A DNA stretch of 64,000 bases from Rhizophagus clarus (taxonomy: Eukaryota > Glomeromycota > Glomeromycetes > Glomerales > Glomeraceae). The position numbers and the translations under genes were made by a program. Below the pieces are notes generated by a model that saw only the letters and a list, made by a program, of their open reading frames with translations, did not search any database and was not told the DNA's origin. Where the stretch lies: contig BLAL01000011.1 of the NCBI GenBank assembly GCA_015698045.1, positions 1,924,501-1,988,500 on the forward strand, written 5' to 3'. This document shows, one piece after another, positions 1 through 12,749 of the stretch. How positions within the stretch are numbered: the stretch's first letter is position 1; the number at the start of each line of letters is the position of its first letter.

Positions 1-160
1 ATTGTATTTATTCATAATAGTTGTTCTTTTAACTATTATTTGGTGAAATTTCATCCTTGATGCTGATATCGGATAATACTCAAGAAACTTTATGAACTTT
101 TAAAAAAAAAAAAGTATATTAAAAAAAAAAAAAAAAATAATAATAATAATAATATAAAAA

Positions 161-3100
161 ATGTCTAGTAGAAATCGACCATCACTACAAACTTTAAATA
201 ATAATGTAAATAGAGATAATCCATCCGTCTCCCAAAATTCACAACAACGGAAATATCAACAACAACAAAATACTACTTCTCCTCCGTCTTCACGTCCAAC
301 CTCTCCTTCAAGTCCAATATCTTCTTCAAATCGTTCAGTGAATTCCAACCCATTTGATGATAACACTAATTCTTATGCTCCAAAAGATTATTATAATAAT
401 AATACTAATTCAAGAGCAACTGAACGAAGAGATTCAAATCAAAAAAAGATAATATGGAATCACCAATTGGAACAACAACAACGTCAACAAATTCAAAAAT
501 ATCAACAATATCAACAATTGCAACAAAATAAATCTAATAATGAGAATAATAATCAACAATTTACTAATGATACAGTGAATATCAATAATGAAGGTGAAAA
601 CCCAATTGATAATGTTGGTAATAATAATGACGATGATGAAGGTGATGAAGGTGAAGATGTATCTGATTTTTTTCAAAATGTTTATAGTCCTTCAAGTCGT
701 AATGATTATAAATCAAGAATTTCTGTTATTTCAATGGCTGAGTCTGTCCCTGGTAAGTGTTTTAAATCATTAAAATCATTATAATCACCAAATTACATAA
801 TCATTTATTATGTTTTATTTTAATTCTCTGAAATTTTAGAACAATCACCATCTTCATCTACTTCTCAAACAATTCATCAAAAGAATTCTTCGGAAAAATC
901 TGCTTCTAAACTTCGTTCTAATAATAATGACCATAAAAATAATAATTCTAATCAACACAATCAAGATAATGTGGAAATGAACGTATTAAATGATAAAAAG
1001 AATTCAAAATTATCTCGTACAAAGAGTCATCGACCTCGTCCTCATGCTGAAGAAACTTCAATTCCATTATCTAATAATAATAATGATAGTAATAATAATA
1101 TTAATAATTATGACAATAATGATGATTCACTTCCTATTGAAAGACCAAAAAGTCCTTCAAGAAGTTTACTTAGAATGCCATCTATTATGAGAGGTTTTAA
1201 TGATAATGAAAATCCTTCATCGAATCCTCCACGTCGTCAAAAATCTCTCGTTAGACCTGAACGTGCAAGAAATAATCATAATCGTCGTTTTAGCCGAGGA
1301 GCCATACCAGCAAGACAAATGTATGATGGAAGTGATGAAGAATCAAGATTTAGTGTGTTCTCTGGTAATGGAGGTGATGATAGACGTAAAAGTACTATGT
1401 CAATTACCAGAAGAAATTCAACAAAAGAATCTACAAGAAATAGAAAATGGTATAAATGTCAATGTCCTTCTTGTTGGGTATTATTTTCTCGTATTGTTAC
1501 TTTTTGGGCTCCCCCTTCTTTATTATCATGTTGCGGTATGCACGATAGATTAGTTCAACAGGCTTGGAGAGAAAAAATTGCTTTGGTCTTTATCATTTTT
1601 CTTCTTTGTATTGTTGTTGGTTTCTTGACTTTTGGTTTTCAGGATACTATCTGTAGAAAAAATCCTTTGGAAGATATTAAATTTGGTCATATGTCATTGG
1701 ATCAAGCGACGATATTAGGAAAGGTTTACGATTTAAATAGTTTCCAACATCCTGTAATACTACCATATGTTAAAGATCAAGATCTTGCAAACCCTGATAA
1801 TGGATTTGGTCGATCCGACTTAACATTCTTATTTCAATCTGTTAATTTTGAATGTAAAGGAGTGCTTACCCCCAAAGTTGCAAATGCTGATGGTTCGGTA
1901 TTAAAATATTTTCCTTGTGTAGTTGTACATGAAAATGATACACCAAATCCAAATGCAAATCCTCAAAATGGAGGTTGTCATGTAAATCCTAGTGAACGAG
2001 TTGACGCTCTCAGTAAATTTAAGGTAGTCGGACAAATTTATTTTGATTGGGATGACGTAGATAATCCTGATAATAAATATGTTGTATACAACGGGTATTT
2101 ATTTTAATAATTTTATATATTTATTATCCTTTTCATATTATTAATCTTAAATTTTTCTTTTTGATAGTCAAGTTCTTGACTTAGATCTTTTCCAATGGAC
2201 GGACCCAAATATTATTTTACCTGATACACTGGTTAATTTAATAAATGATGATAATGGTGTATTCCATGGTCGTGATATTACTCATTTTTTACATTCAGAT
2301 ACTGAAAAACTCAATTTAGCAAAATGTATGGAAGAGCTTATTAAAGTTGGTGTTGTTGATGAGATATCCATCAGTTGTCTCATCACTGATGTGGTGACTT
2401 ATGTCAGTTTTATTGTAATTGTTGGCGTAGTTTTAGTTAGATTCTTTTTGGCCGTTTTATTTGGTTGGATTCTAAGTTGGCGTCTTGGTAGTTTCCGTGA
2501 AGAAACTGCCGAAGATATTGCTAAACGAGAAAAAGATATTGAACGTTGGTCAAATGAAAATAATCACTTTCATGCAAGGTACGAAAAAGTTCATTATAAT
2601 TATATTAGGAACTATATACACATTATAAATATTTAATTTATTTATTTTATTCATATTCATTTTCATTTATTTTTATAGGGATTCAGGAAGTATTTCATCT
2701 TTCAAGTTGTTTAATTTAAATAAATCTAGATTTTCGACACTTCCTCCACCTGGAGCAGCGCCATTTGTTGATCGAAGAAGACATGATAGTCGAACCAGTA
2801 GCAGGATGTATTCAGCTCATTCTGGTGAGAAGAATTTTAACAACGGCTCGACTAGTTCACTTGTAAGACCAATATCAACTAATGGTTATACCACAGCTAT
2901 ATCGAAAGATTCTGCAAGAACAAGTCGCCCCTCGTCTATTATTAACGAAAACATTCATAGTCGAGCGAATTCCTTGTCTTCAACATCATCTTCATCATAC
3001 GGCCAAATGCCAAGTTTAAATCCTGTCAATGAAACACGTTTTAATTTTCCATTATTGCACACAATCATGTTAGTTACTTGTTATTCTGAAGGACGACAGG

Positions 3101-5157
3101 GAATAAAGACAACTCTCAATTCTTTGGCAAAAACCGATTATCCAACTTCACATAAACTTATTATGATTATTGCAGATGGTATAATTTTTGGTTCTGGTAA
3201 TGATCTATCAACCCCAGATATTTGCCTTTCTTTGATGACCGATTTTGTTGTACCCGTTGAAGATGTAATGGAACATTCTTACGTTGCTATTGCTGATGGA
3301 AAGAAACGTCATAACATGGCTAAAGTATATGCCGGTTATTATAAATGTAAAGATCAAAATGATCACAATAAATTTATTAAGGTTCCAATGGTAACTATCG
3401 TAAAATGTGGAGGTCCTGATGAAAAAGATGATAAAAAACCAGGAAATCGTGGAAAACGTGATTCTCAAATGATTTTGATGAGTTTCTTACAAAAAGTTAT
3501 GTTTGATGAAAGAATGACCCCTCTTGAATATGAATTCTTTAATTCAATCCGAACTGTTACTGGTGTTACTCCTGATCATTTTGAAATCGTTCTTATGGTA
3601 AATATTTTAATCAATATAATATTGTTTATAAATTTAGTTTTACTTATCAATTGTTTTTTTTTTTTTAGGTTGATGCCGATACAAAAATTTTTCCTGATTC
3701 GGTAACGAGAATGGTTGCATGCATGGCACGTGATTCTTCGATTATGGGTCTTTGCGGTGAAACCAAAATCGCCAACAAGAAAGATAGTTGGATTACTATG
3801 ATTCAAGGTAAATGTTTATGAGATAATATATGTAAAATATTTGAATAAATAAATAATTTTTATTTATTTTTTTTTTTTTTCCTTTTTTTTAGTTTTCGAA
3901 TATTATATTTCCCATCATTTGCAAAAGGCGTTTGAATCAATTTTCGGTGGTGTAACATGTTTACCAGGATGCTTTTGCATGTATCGTATTAAAGCACCAA
4001 AAGGACCTAATGGTTATTGGGTACCAATTCTTGCCAATCCTGATATTGTTGAACAATATTCTGAAAATATAGTTAATACACTCCATAAGAAAAATTTATT
4101 GTTATTGGGAGAAGATCGATATTTGTCAACATTGATGCTTCGAACATTCCCAAAAAGGAAAATGGTATTTGTCCCACAAGCAGTATGTAAAACGATCGTA
4201 CCTGATACATTTAGGGTACTTAGATCGCAAAGACGTAGATGGATCAATTCTACTGTACATAACTTATTAGAATTAGTATTAATCCCAGATTTATGTGGAA
4301 CTTTTTGTTTTTCAATGCAATTCGTTATATTTATGGAATTAGTTGGTACAGTAGTATTACCAGCAGCTATAACATTTACCGGATATCTTATTGTAATATC
4401 ATTTGTAAAAAAACCCGTACCATATCTTCCACTCGCACTTTTAGGTGTTGTATTAGGTTTACCGGCGATTTTAATTTTATTGACAACACGTAAAATTATT
4501 TACGTTGGATGGATGTTAATTTATTTGTTTTCGTTACCAATATGGAATTTTGTATTACCGGTATATGCTTATTGGCATTTTGATGATTTCTCGTGGGGAC
4601 AAACACGTAAAGTTGAAGGGGAAGAAGTTGGAGCGGATCATTCACGTAAAGAAGGAGAATTTGATAGTACACAGATCGTAATGAAACGATGGGCAGAATG
4701 GGAACGTGAAAAACAATTTAAATTTAAATCTAGAGGTTCAACGCAGCAACATCATCTTTCATCAGCTCCGATAAGTTCAGAAGAAGGGTATTCAAATACA
4801 AGATTAGGAAATGAAAAATCTTCATATTATTCACCATCTCCATTAAATCCAGCATTAAGAACGGGTGGTAAAAGAACTACAGGAATCGGCATGAAGACGA
4901 GAGCTCCTACTTCAGATTCCTTAAAGGTACCTCCACCGTTGAGTAATTATTCTTCTCCCGATTCAACTAATAGCAGCTCAACGCTTACAACGGATGCGTA
5001 CGCTTCAACTCCGACTGAAATAGATTATCAACAAAATATAATATCGAGATCTAATAATAATAGTAATTTTAGTTATAGTATTGATAATAATAATAATTTA
5101 CCAAGTAATTTCGAAGAAACTCATTTGCGAGAACAAAATGATTATGATTCTTCGTAA
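161..5157 (+). CDS. CHS3: Chitin synthase, class IV (Chs3 type), 6 exons
   Basis: Exons 161-752, 840-2094, 2168-2578, 2679-3597, 3669-3807, 3893-5157 join in phase at GT/AG sites and give about 1526 residues. The enzyme is a family 2 glycosyltransferase that polymerises UDP-GlcNAc into chitin at the plasma membrane. Residues 1-440 are Asn/Gln/Ser-rich and disordered; a membrane segment lies near 444-464 ([12 protein letters not shown], typical of Chs3); a cytochrome b5-like stretch ([12 protein letters not shown]) follows; a second hydrophobic block is near 692-720. The catalytic core runs from TCYSEG (about 886) through VDAD (1060-1063), GEDR (1178-1181) and QRRRW (1218-1222). Three or so membrane spans follow at about 1238-1330, then a Ser/Asn-rich tail. 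There is no myosin head, so it is not class V/VII. All key catalytic residues are present and it looks functional. The start is the first ATG after an A/TAA-rich leader; an upstream coding exon cannot be excluded. Confidence 0.96.
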
Positions 5158-6125
5158 ATGGATAGACAATTTGGAACAATTCTTTTATTTATATATTTGG
5201 GTTCAACCTTTTTCTGTGAAACTTTTTGACGATCGTTTAATAATTTCTTTTTCTGTATAGAATTGAAATGAAGAATTATAGTGGTTATTTGTATTCATAT
5301 TAATTTTAAATATGTTTTTGAGGATTTTATGTATTTTTCTTGGTTGTATATTAGTTTTATTATAGATAATACAATATTTTTGGAGGGATGAGCGAATTTT
5401 GTCTTTTTATTATATATTTTTATATATACATATCATTATTTTTTAAAGAATATTTTTTCATATTTGAAACTTTTTATTAATAGATCGAATTAAAATGAGA
5501 GCAGGGTTGAATGGTAATATTATTTCAACAAAAAGTAGGAGTATTTTGTAATTTTTTGTTTGAAAATCAAAAAAGAAAAGTTAATTAAAAAAAAAATTTT
5601 TTTATTACATTCAAAATTTCAGAAGAATGAAACAACTTTCAAAAATAAACTAATTATTTACTAACTACACTAAATTTAGCTAATTATTATTCAAATAATA
5701 ATCATTCAATTATCAAATCGTTTTCGATCACGATCAATACTTATTTTTCTCATTGCTTTCTTTTTTCATATTGACCATACAGATTATGAAAGAAGAAATA
5801 ATGAACCTTTGCAAGTAACAATAAGTTGTAAACTAGCTTATGAAAAGTTGTGATTTACTCAATTCAACGCATTCTTCATTATAATATATATCCGAATTAA
5901 CGAAAGGAAGAAAAGTTACGTGATACCAAACTAATGTACACAATGCGATACATATCGGGCAAATCAGAACTTGAAAATTAAGAACTTTCATGGTTAATTA
6001 AATAATTGGATAATCAAAAAAAAAAACTTATCATAATGGATTGAAATTTTATTTTTATACCTTTCCCCCTCTTTTTCACTCAAAGAAAATAAATTTTTTT
6101 TTTTTTTAAAAAAAAAAAAAAAAGA
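5158..6125. other. Intergenic: CHS 3' region and MOSC-gene promoter
   Basis: AT-rich spacer between two plus-strand genes. It has A/T homopolymers just before the next start codon (about 6095-6123) and no open frame or recognisable repeat. Nothing else seen. Confidence 0.6.
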
Positions 6126-7558
6126 ATGAATATATCAACAATTTATGTTTATCCCGTGAAATCTTGTAGAGGAATTAAAGTGGATTCATGGAAGATAAAT
6201 GATTATGGATTCAAATATGATAGATTTTGGATGATAGTTGATGATCAAAATCGTTATATAACTCAACGTGAACATCCAAAGGTTTTTTATTTATTTAAAA
6301 ATTTATTATGAATATGAATAAAATAATAATAATAATAAAAAAATATATATATATATATATATATAAATAAATCTTTTTTTTTTTTTTTTTTTTTTAAAGC
6401 TTGCACTTATTTCACCTACCATTCATGAAAATGATGATTTTGGAGGTTTATTAATATTAACAAATCCTGAAAATGATCAAGAATTAAAATTACCACTTTT
6501 ACCAAAGTAATGTGTAAAATAATTATAATTTATAATTTATAATAATTGATAATAATTGAAAATTATAAATTTATTTTATTTAGTAAAGAAAATCATTCTA
6601 AATTTCCGGTTACATTATGTGATGAGATTTTAATGGCATATGATTGTGGTGAAGAATCGTCAAAATGGATATCTGATTATTTAGGTTTCAAAGCCAAAAT
6701 TGTATACAAACCAACTGAAGACATAAGATTAATTGAAAAAAATCTTCCTCCAAAAAATGAGCTTTTGAAACAACCAGAGGTAAATATAAATAAATATTAT
6801 ATATATATATATTTATCAATTATTTCTTTAACTGATTTTTTTCATTACCTTTTTTCTTTAAGACAGCATTTTCAGATGGTTATCCATTTTTAATTATAAG
6901 TGAAGAATCTTTATCAGATCTTAATAATAGATTATCAATACCAGTTACTTTTCGTAATTTTAGGCCAAATATTGTGATAAAAGGATGTAATAAACCTTTT
7001 GAAGAAGATACATGGAAAAAAATTATCATGGGAAGAGAAACAGAAGATAATTTATTTTTTGTAGTTGCTAGATGTACTCGTTGTGTCAGTATGTATATAC
7101 ATATATTTATAATAAATAATTTAAAGTAGTAATGAAAAAAATTTTAATTTTTGTTATGTTTAATTTTTAGTGACCACAGTTAATCCTGAGACTGGTATAA
7201 AAGAGGGATTAGAACCTTTAAAGACTTTACAATCTTATCGTAGAGTCGATCCAGGTGCAAAATATAAGGCTTGTTTCGGTAAATTTCGTAATTATTAATG
7301 TGAATTGCGTGCTTTTATTTTTATTATATCGCCTTCTCATATACGAATGAAATTTATTTATTTTGATCTTAATAATATATATATATATGTAGGAATGAAT
7401 GTTATACATAATAAATCCGGTAATAAATTTATATCTTCTTAATTGTATTCAAATTTATATTGCTAATTTTTTTTTCCTCTAAACTTTTAGGAATTACCCT
7501 TAACGTCGGTGACCAGATTAAGGTAATTGCAACAGGAGAACATATTCGTGAAAAATAA
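6126..7558 (+). CDS. mARC-like MOSC domain protein (molybdenum cofactor enzyme), 7 exons
   Basis: Exons 6126-6281, 6400-6506, 6584-6779, 6863-7088, 7171-7278, 7393-7419 and 7491-7558 splice in phase to 295 residues, close to the usual length of mitochondrial amidoxime-reducing component (mARC) proteins. The N-terminal MOSC_N beta-barrel starts directly (STIYVYPVKSCRGI), followed by the MOSC core with FRPNIVI (from F186) and ARCTRCVMTTVNPETG. Cys224 or Cys227 should be the molybdenum-binding thiolate, by analogy with the conserved Cys of mARC. Family members reduce N-hydroxylated compounds with electrons from cytochrome b5 and its reductase. No obvious transmembrane helix or targeting peptide precedes the domain, unlike mammalian mARC, so location is open. 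One exon is only 27 nt. The TA repeat at about 6340-6366 lies inside intron 1. Confidence 0.9.
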
Positions 7559-7688
7559 ATGTGTTTTTATGTACAAACTATATTAAATAAAAATAAATAA
7601 ATATTATTAATTAAAAAAATTAAAATCTATTATATCATATATGTCGTTAAACTACAATTATCTTATTAATAAAGTTGGAATGAAGTCA

Positions 7689-9068
7689 TTAACGTAAATG
7701 TTTGTCATTATGAGATTTAACAACATTACTTAATAGTTCAGCTTGATTTGCAACATCACGAAGAGCTCCAAGTACGATTCCATTTCCTTTAATAAATCCG
7801 TATAAATGATATTCTAACCCTACTTCTTTACAAAATTCACTAACTAGATGTTGACAATTTCTTAGATTATGCCTGGGGACTCTTGGAAATAAATGATGAA
7901 CAGCTTGAAATTGTAAACCGCCATGAAACCAATCCATCCACCAAGGACAATCAACGTCCATCGTAGTACGCAACATCTTTTTTGGAAAAGATTCTAAAGG
8001 CCCACAATCTTCCGTTGACATTCCAAAATGTGATAATGTAATTTGTACATGTAATATCATTGTAACCATATGAGAAATTAGGACATATAATACAATTGTC
8101 GATATTGATGGCAGTAATGACAATAAATAAGCATACCAACACCAAAAAAATATCATACCACTTATTTCTAACCTACGAAAAGCTACATTTTCTTCATTAA
8201 GTATAAAATTGACTGATAGTACATAAAGATTAAATCTGCCAAAACACAATACTGGATAATACAAATAATGTTGAAATTTAATAAAAAATCTTGCGGCCAT
8301 ATCAAAATATAAAGTTTTTCTATAAAAACTTGAATATAAATTATTAAAAAATTTTGTTGTGACTGCAAAAAATGGTAAATGTTGAATATCAGGATCATGT
8401 TCAGGATCATTTGTTACAATGTGATGAACATAATGATTTCTTTTCCACCATCCAATACTCAATCCCCCCATAAAATCTGCAATAAATATTCCAATAAGAT
8501 TATCTACAAGTAAATTATGAGTAATTCCACTATGCCCAGAATCATGGGCTGTGAATGCAAGTTGATGCCAAAATAATCCAAGACAAAATGCACTTAAAAA
8601 ATATTGCCAAATTTGAGTTCCATAAATAGCCAACATCCAAACTGAAATTATCAGGAAAGTATAACGAATACTCTCATAAAAATAATTCCAATAATTACAT
8701 TCGTATAATCCTAGTTCATGAAGCTTTAGATAATATCTACGATAAGTTTGTGATATTAGCTTTTGTTCTGATATTTTTTCTTCTTTCAATTTAGTATTTT
8801 CCTCATATTCTCCGATATAAAAAGTGTTAATTTTCTTCTTGAAGACATATTCAGGATGAAAAACGTTTATCTCGTCTGTAGCGTCTTTACCAACCATATG
8901 ACGGATTGCAAGCTCTCCTCCCGGGTGATATTTTATCCATTTATTCAATTTATAAACTTTGTTATTATAGATTATAAGTATTTGCCCATTTTGCACGCGT
9001 CTTTCAAAGTCTTCTTGATTGATATAATTACGTTGAGGAGTAATCGTTTCGGCATGTGGAGGTACCAT
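7689..9068 (-). CDS. Cytochrome b5-fused front-end desaturase (delta-8 sphingolipid / delta-6 type)
   Basis: Single exon, 459 residues from the ATG at 9066-9068; the open frame extends upstream by four codons but lacks an earlier ATG. Residues about 15-85 are a cytochrome b5 domain with the haem motif KYHPGG (HPGG 48-51) and a second His at FHP (about 70-72). The desaturase domain has three histidine boxes: HDSGH (175-179), HYVHH (212-216, in WWKRNHYVHH) and QAVHH (388-392). Gln instead of His at the first position of box 3 is the hallmark of front-end desaturases. Several hydrophobic stretches give the usual four-helix ER membrane topology. Likely substrate is the long-chain base of ceramides (delta-8) or a polyunsaturated acyl chain; sequence alone does not decide. 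It converges with the MOSC gene, with about 130 bp between stops. All catalytic residues are present. Confidence 0.93.
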   Translation of the reverse strand: MVPPHAETITPQRNYINQEDFERRVQNGQILIIYNNKVYKLNKWIKYHPGGELAIRHMVGKDATDEINVFHPEYVFKKKINTFYIGEYEENTKLKEEKISEQKLISQTYRRYYLKLHELGLYECNYWNYFYESIRYTFLIISVWMLAIYGTQIWQYFLSAFCLGLFWHQLAFTAHDSGHSGITHNLLVDNLIGIFIADFMGGLSIGWWKRNHYVHHIVTNDPEHDPDIQHLPFFAVTTKFFNNLYSSFYRKTLYFDMAARFFIKFQHYLYYPVLCFGRFNLYVLSVNFILNEENVAFRRLEISGMIFFWCWYAYLLSLLPSISTIVLYVLISHMVTMILHVQITLSHFGMSTEDCGPLESFPKKMLRTTMDVDCPWWMDWFHGGLQFQAVHHLFPRVPRHNLRNCQHLVSEFCKEVGLEYHLYGFIKGNGIVLGALRDVANQAELLSNVVKSHNDKHLR

Positions 9069-9732
9069 CGTTTCTTTCAATATATTGTGGCTGTGTGAGA
9101 CGATTATTACAATATTATAATATATGTTATTACAAATTTAACCCAAAAAAAAAAAAAAATCGCGTTAATAAATGTTTTTGAAAAGAAAAAACGCCAAAAT
9201 TTTATTTTTATTTAATTAAATTATGAAGAAATACAATAATTATGAAAAAAAAAAACGGGAGAAAGAAAAAAAACCGAAACTGAAAAAAACGGAGTATTTA
9301 TTTTGTTGATATAGTTTTATCTAAGATCAGATCTTGACTATCAAGTTTAACAAACGTGCACAGATTTTCAAATTTCCTCGGTCTAAATTATTCCGTAATC
9401 TCCCAATCTCATATAAAGTTATCAAAAGATCAAATCAATCACAAAGTAAGAATTTTTCTGACAATACGTACAACATGCACAAAACTTTCTGTAAACGCCC
9501 TCCCCCCCCCCCCCCCCCCCAGTCGGTGCTGAAAATAAGATTTTTCTTTTGACTCGCCAAAAATAAGAAATAATTTTCCGTAATATTAGACATGTGAAAA
9601 CGCGTAGTGTGGCTTGCTACTGTGGCGCAGCTACTTCATCAGCCACTACAAATAATTTTGTCGATTGAAAAAAAAAACGAACTTCCTCTTCTTCCATCTA
9701 CTTTATTTAAGTGGTACATCGAATTCATCATA
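9069..9732. other. Divergent promoter region between desaturase and RPL10A
   Basis: The two genes are transcribed away from each other from this 660-bp spacer. It contains A tracts at 9147-9160 and 9246-9255, the poly-C run listed separately, and a less AT-rich stretch at about 9590-9660 just upstream of the ribosomal protein gene. No ORF is convincing. Confidence 0.5.
9502..9520. repeat. Poly-C tract of 19 nt
   Basis: An uninterrupted run of 19 C (G on the minus strand) in an otherwise AT-rich spacer. Such a run could form G-quadruplex/i-motif structures, or be mis-sized in the assembly. Confidence 0.95.
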
Positions 9733-10655
9733 ATGAGGTATGTAGAATGTATATCCTTATTTTATCTGCGTTTATTTAACAAATAATTGATAATTTGAAT
9801 TCTTTACGACAGTAAAGTTCAAGTGCCAGCCGTGAGAGAGTCAATTAGAACTGTTTTAAAAGGTTCACAAGAAAAGGATCGTAAATTTACTGAGACCATT
9901 GAATTACAAATTGGTTTAAAAAATTATGATCCTCAAAGAGATAAACGTTTTAGCGGAACCGTCAAGTAAGTGTTATGGGACAGGCTTGGTTAAATGATTA
10001 TACTCATTATTTATTATTATTTTTTTTTTTAAAAAAAAAAGTGATTTTAATTATTTTTTTTTTTTTTTTAAATTTTCTAAGACTCCCCAATGTTCCTCGT
10101 CCAAAGATGTCAGTAGCTATTCTTGGAGATGCCCATGATTGTGATAGAGCTAAAGAAATTGGACTTGAGTTTATGAGTGTTGAAGATCTTAAAAAACTTA
10201 ATAAAAATAAAAAACTTATTAAGAAACTCGCCAAAAAATACGATGCATTTTTAGCTAGCGAATCTTTAATTAAACAAATTCCTAGATTGTTAGGTCCTGG
10301 TTTGCATAAAGGTATGTTTTGTGTTTTCATTAAGACGAACTTAAATAAACCAAAGTTGTATTTAATTTTTTTTTTTTTTTTTTGTAAACTAGCGGGTAAA
10401 TTCCCCACACCCGTAACTCATAATGATGATTTGAATGCTAAAGCTGACGAATTGAGATCAACGATCAAATTTCAACTTAAAAAAGTTTTGTGTCTTGGTG
10501 TTGCAGTGGGCCATGTTAAAATGAGTGAAGATGAATTAGTTGCCAATATTATGTTGAGTATCAATTTCTTGGTTTCCTTGTTAAAGAAGAACTGGCAAAA
10601 TGTTAAAAGTTTATATATCAAATCGAGTATGGGTAAACCTCAGCGTTTATATTAA
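9733..10655 (+). CDS. RPL10A: 60S ribosomal protein L10a (uL1), 4 exons
   Basis: Exons 9733-9737, 9813-9965, 10082-10311, 10393-10655 give 216 residues, matching the family length of about 217. The protein begins [13 protein letters not shown] and continues with [55 protein letters not shown] and ends [10 protein letters not shown], all diagnostic of eukaryotic uL1, which forms the L1 stalk of the large subunit. The first coding exon is only ATGAG, followed directly by GTATGT, an arrangement common in intron-containing fungal ribosomal protein genes. No breaks. Confidence 0.97.
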
Positions 10656-11212
10656 GTCCGAGAATCAAAGGTAAATATGAGAAAGGAAACTAAATTCATG
10701 TATTCATGTATAAAAAAAAAAATTTACTAAAATTATTTATTTAGGAATTTCTTTTATTTTCCTTATTTCTTTCTTGTTCCTCTCTCAAACGGCAATTTAC
10801 CAAAGTACTTTTAATTTTTGTGAAAGTATTTCTTGGGAGCTGAAAATGTTTTACTTTGATGAATAAATACTGAAAAGAAAATAACGGATATTTTTTTTAA
10901 TAGTTTTGGAATGATATTAATGTAAAATATTATTTTAAGTGTAATTCTAACCACTGAACTAACTCCCCAGAATATATTTAATTTGCCAAAATATTATGGA
11001 ATATTCGTATGAAAATTGCCCATAGATTCTACATTAAGCGCGCGTTGAGCGCTGAAATGTAATTGGCTTATGCAGCCAATAGACAAAAGATTTTACAAAA
11101 TATCATTGATAATCTATATACAGTATATATATACTCAAACCTATTCATCCTATTTTATTGTAACAAAAAAAATTTTCTTCTTTGCTTTCAGTTACACAAT
11201 TCTTTATTAACG
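10656..11212. other. Intergenic: RPL10A 3' region and promoter/leader of next gene
   Basis: Contains a tRNA-like fragment on the minus strand (10935-10968). A pyrimidine-rich TTTGCTTTCAG ending at 11191 looks like a 3' splice site for a leader intron just upstream of the next start codon. No coding potential seen. Confidence 0.5.
10935..10968 (-). other. tRNA-5'-half-like fragment
   Basis: On the minus strand the stretch begins GGGGAGTTAGTTCAGTGGTT, with an A-box-like TAGTTCAGTGG at tRNA D-arm spacing. No anticodon stem, T arm or B box follows, so it is at most a tRNA relic or the head of a lost SINE. Confidence 0.3.
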
Positions 11213-12068
11213 ATGGAAATAGCAGATTTAAGCATTTTAGGAGGCGGCGTGCTTATGATATTAGTTCTCTTATGGGCGTTAGCTATATTTTTATCACATA
11301 AACTAGCTTCTCTACGTGATCCTGTTAAAGTATGGCATGCTCTAAACAAGCCAATTATAAGAAAGTTTAGACCTTTTATATATTCTTATTTGCTTTCTTT
11401 TGCTAATCCTTTTTCTTCTTGTATTCGTAAGTAAAATACATACATATTTTTTATTATTTATGGTTCATTATAATTAACAATCATAAAAAAAAAAAATCAG
11501 ATATGCGGATTACAACCCTTGATAAAGGATTTTGTTCCGGAGTTTTAATGGTATACAGCATACCCTTTTATACAGGTTTATTAATATATTTATTTAAAGT
11601 ATATAAGTTTTATTTTTTAGGAACAAAAGAGAATCCATAATCCTTTTAATAGTATTCACGCAGCAGCGCTTTGTACATTTGCTGAAACTGTAGGAGGATT
11701 GGCAGTATTTAGTAAATTAACCGATAAGGATAGAGCAATCGTAACAAGAATTAATATGGAGGTTAGTAAAAATACATAATTTTATTTATAATAAATATAA
11801 TATAACATATATATTTTTTCTCAATTTAGTATTTAAAAAAAGCAAGAGGTTGGTGTCAAATATCCAAACATTATTAATTTTTTTTAAAAAGATAATGATC
11901 ACTATTTGATTTATTTAATAAATAGGACTGATTACAGCTACTAGTCAATTTAATTTAGGAGAAATTAATGGACAAACAGAAAAAGAATGTGAAGTAATTC
12001 TTAAAGATGAAGCACTAGATACCGTAGCAAAAGCTACAGTATTTTGGTCTATTAATAGTAAAAATTAA
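11213..12068 (+). CDS. DUF4442 (hotdog/thioesterase-like) protein with N-terminal membrane anchor, 5 exons
   Basis: Exons 11213-11426, 11501-11550, 11621-11761, 11830-11848, 11926-12068 join in phase to 188 residues. Residues about 9-29 (LGGGVLMILVLLWALAIFLS) form a membrane anchor. The rest matches the DUF4442 pattern: HNPFNSIHAAALCTFAETVGGLAV, ITATSQFNLGE, and a final beta strand DEALDTVAKATVFWSI. DUF4442 is predicted to have a hotdog fold related to acyl-CoA thioesterases (PaaI/YiiD type); substrate is unknown. N/S-IHAAAL with following E corresponds to the active-site helix of hotdog thioesterases, by inference. The fourth exon is 19 nt long. A probable leader intron ends at 11191. No disruption. 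Confidence 0.85.
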
Positions 12069-12749
12069 TAATAAACAAACTAGGACTAGGGAAGAAAAGA
12101 AAATTATTTTATATTTGCATTTATTTTACTGGGAATTTTTAATATAACTAATCGTATTTTTATTTACTATTCTATTACTAAAAAGTAATGGTTTCGGCAA
12201 ATGCCGAGTATATGTCCCAATTCTAGGGATCCAATTTTTTTAATTAAAAATTACGACAGCTTTTAGGGAGTGAAATTTTTAAAAGGGGAGGGGGTGTTTA
12301 TTTTCAAAAAAAGGCAAAAATGAGAGCGAATGAACAACAATATGTAATGCTAGAATATTTAACACATAGAAGCTAACATACAAACAAGATATTTGCAAAA
12401 ACAATGAATAATTATATGCATTTAGTATTTATATCTCGGATACTAATTAATTAGGAACAGGGAGTGCATTCGTTATTTACAGATAAAGGAGGTGAAGAAT
12501 TTATTTAATTTCAAAAATAAAAAAAAAATAGATATTTATAGAAGGGACTAAGAAAAAATTTAAAGGTATTAACTATTCACAAAAGCAAACAGAAAAGACG
12601 AAAGAACGGATCTATATATAAACAAATCATTAAATGAATAAGGTTATTATCTATTTCACGAGAAGAGTTTAATAAAGAAAATAAGTTTACACGAAAAAGT
12701 AGAAAATGAATTGAAAATTTTAATAGACATTTCTTTCAAAGAGTAAACT
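12069..12749. other. Convergent 3' region
   Basis: AT-rich sequence between the stop codons of two converging genes, with a G-rich AGGGGAGGGGG patch at about 12283-12293. No ORF, repeat or RNA gene seen. Confidence 0.5.

Noticed and set aside
434-676. Open minus-strand frame opposite chitin synthase exon 1
   Set aside because: Ile/Leu-rich complement of Asn codons; no domain, no splice logic; the plus strand is the coding one.
9525-9533. GTCGGTGC after the poly-C run looked like part of a CRISPR guide scaffold
   Set aside because: Only about eight bases match; chance.
10007-10408. 133-codon minus-strand frame opposite RPL10A
   Set aside because: Complement of uL1 exon 3 and T-rich introns; ends in Lys/Asn homopolymers.
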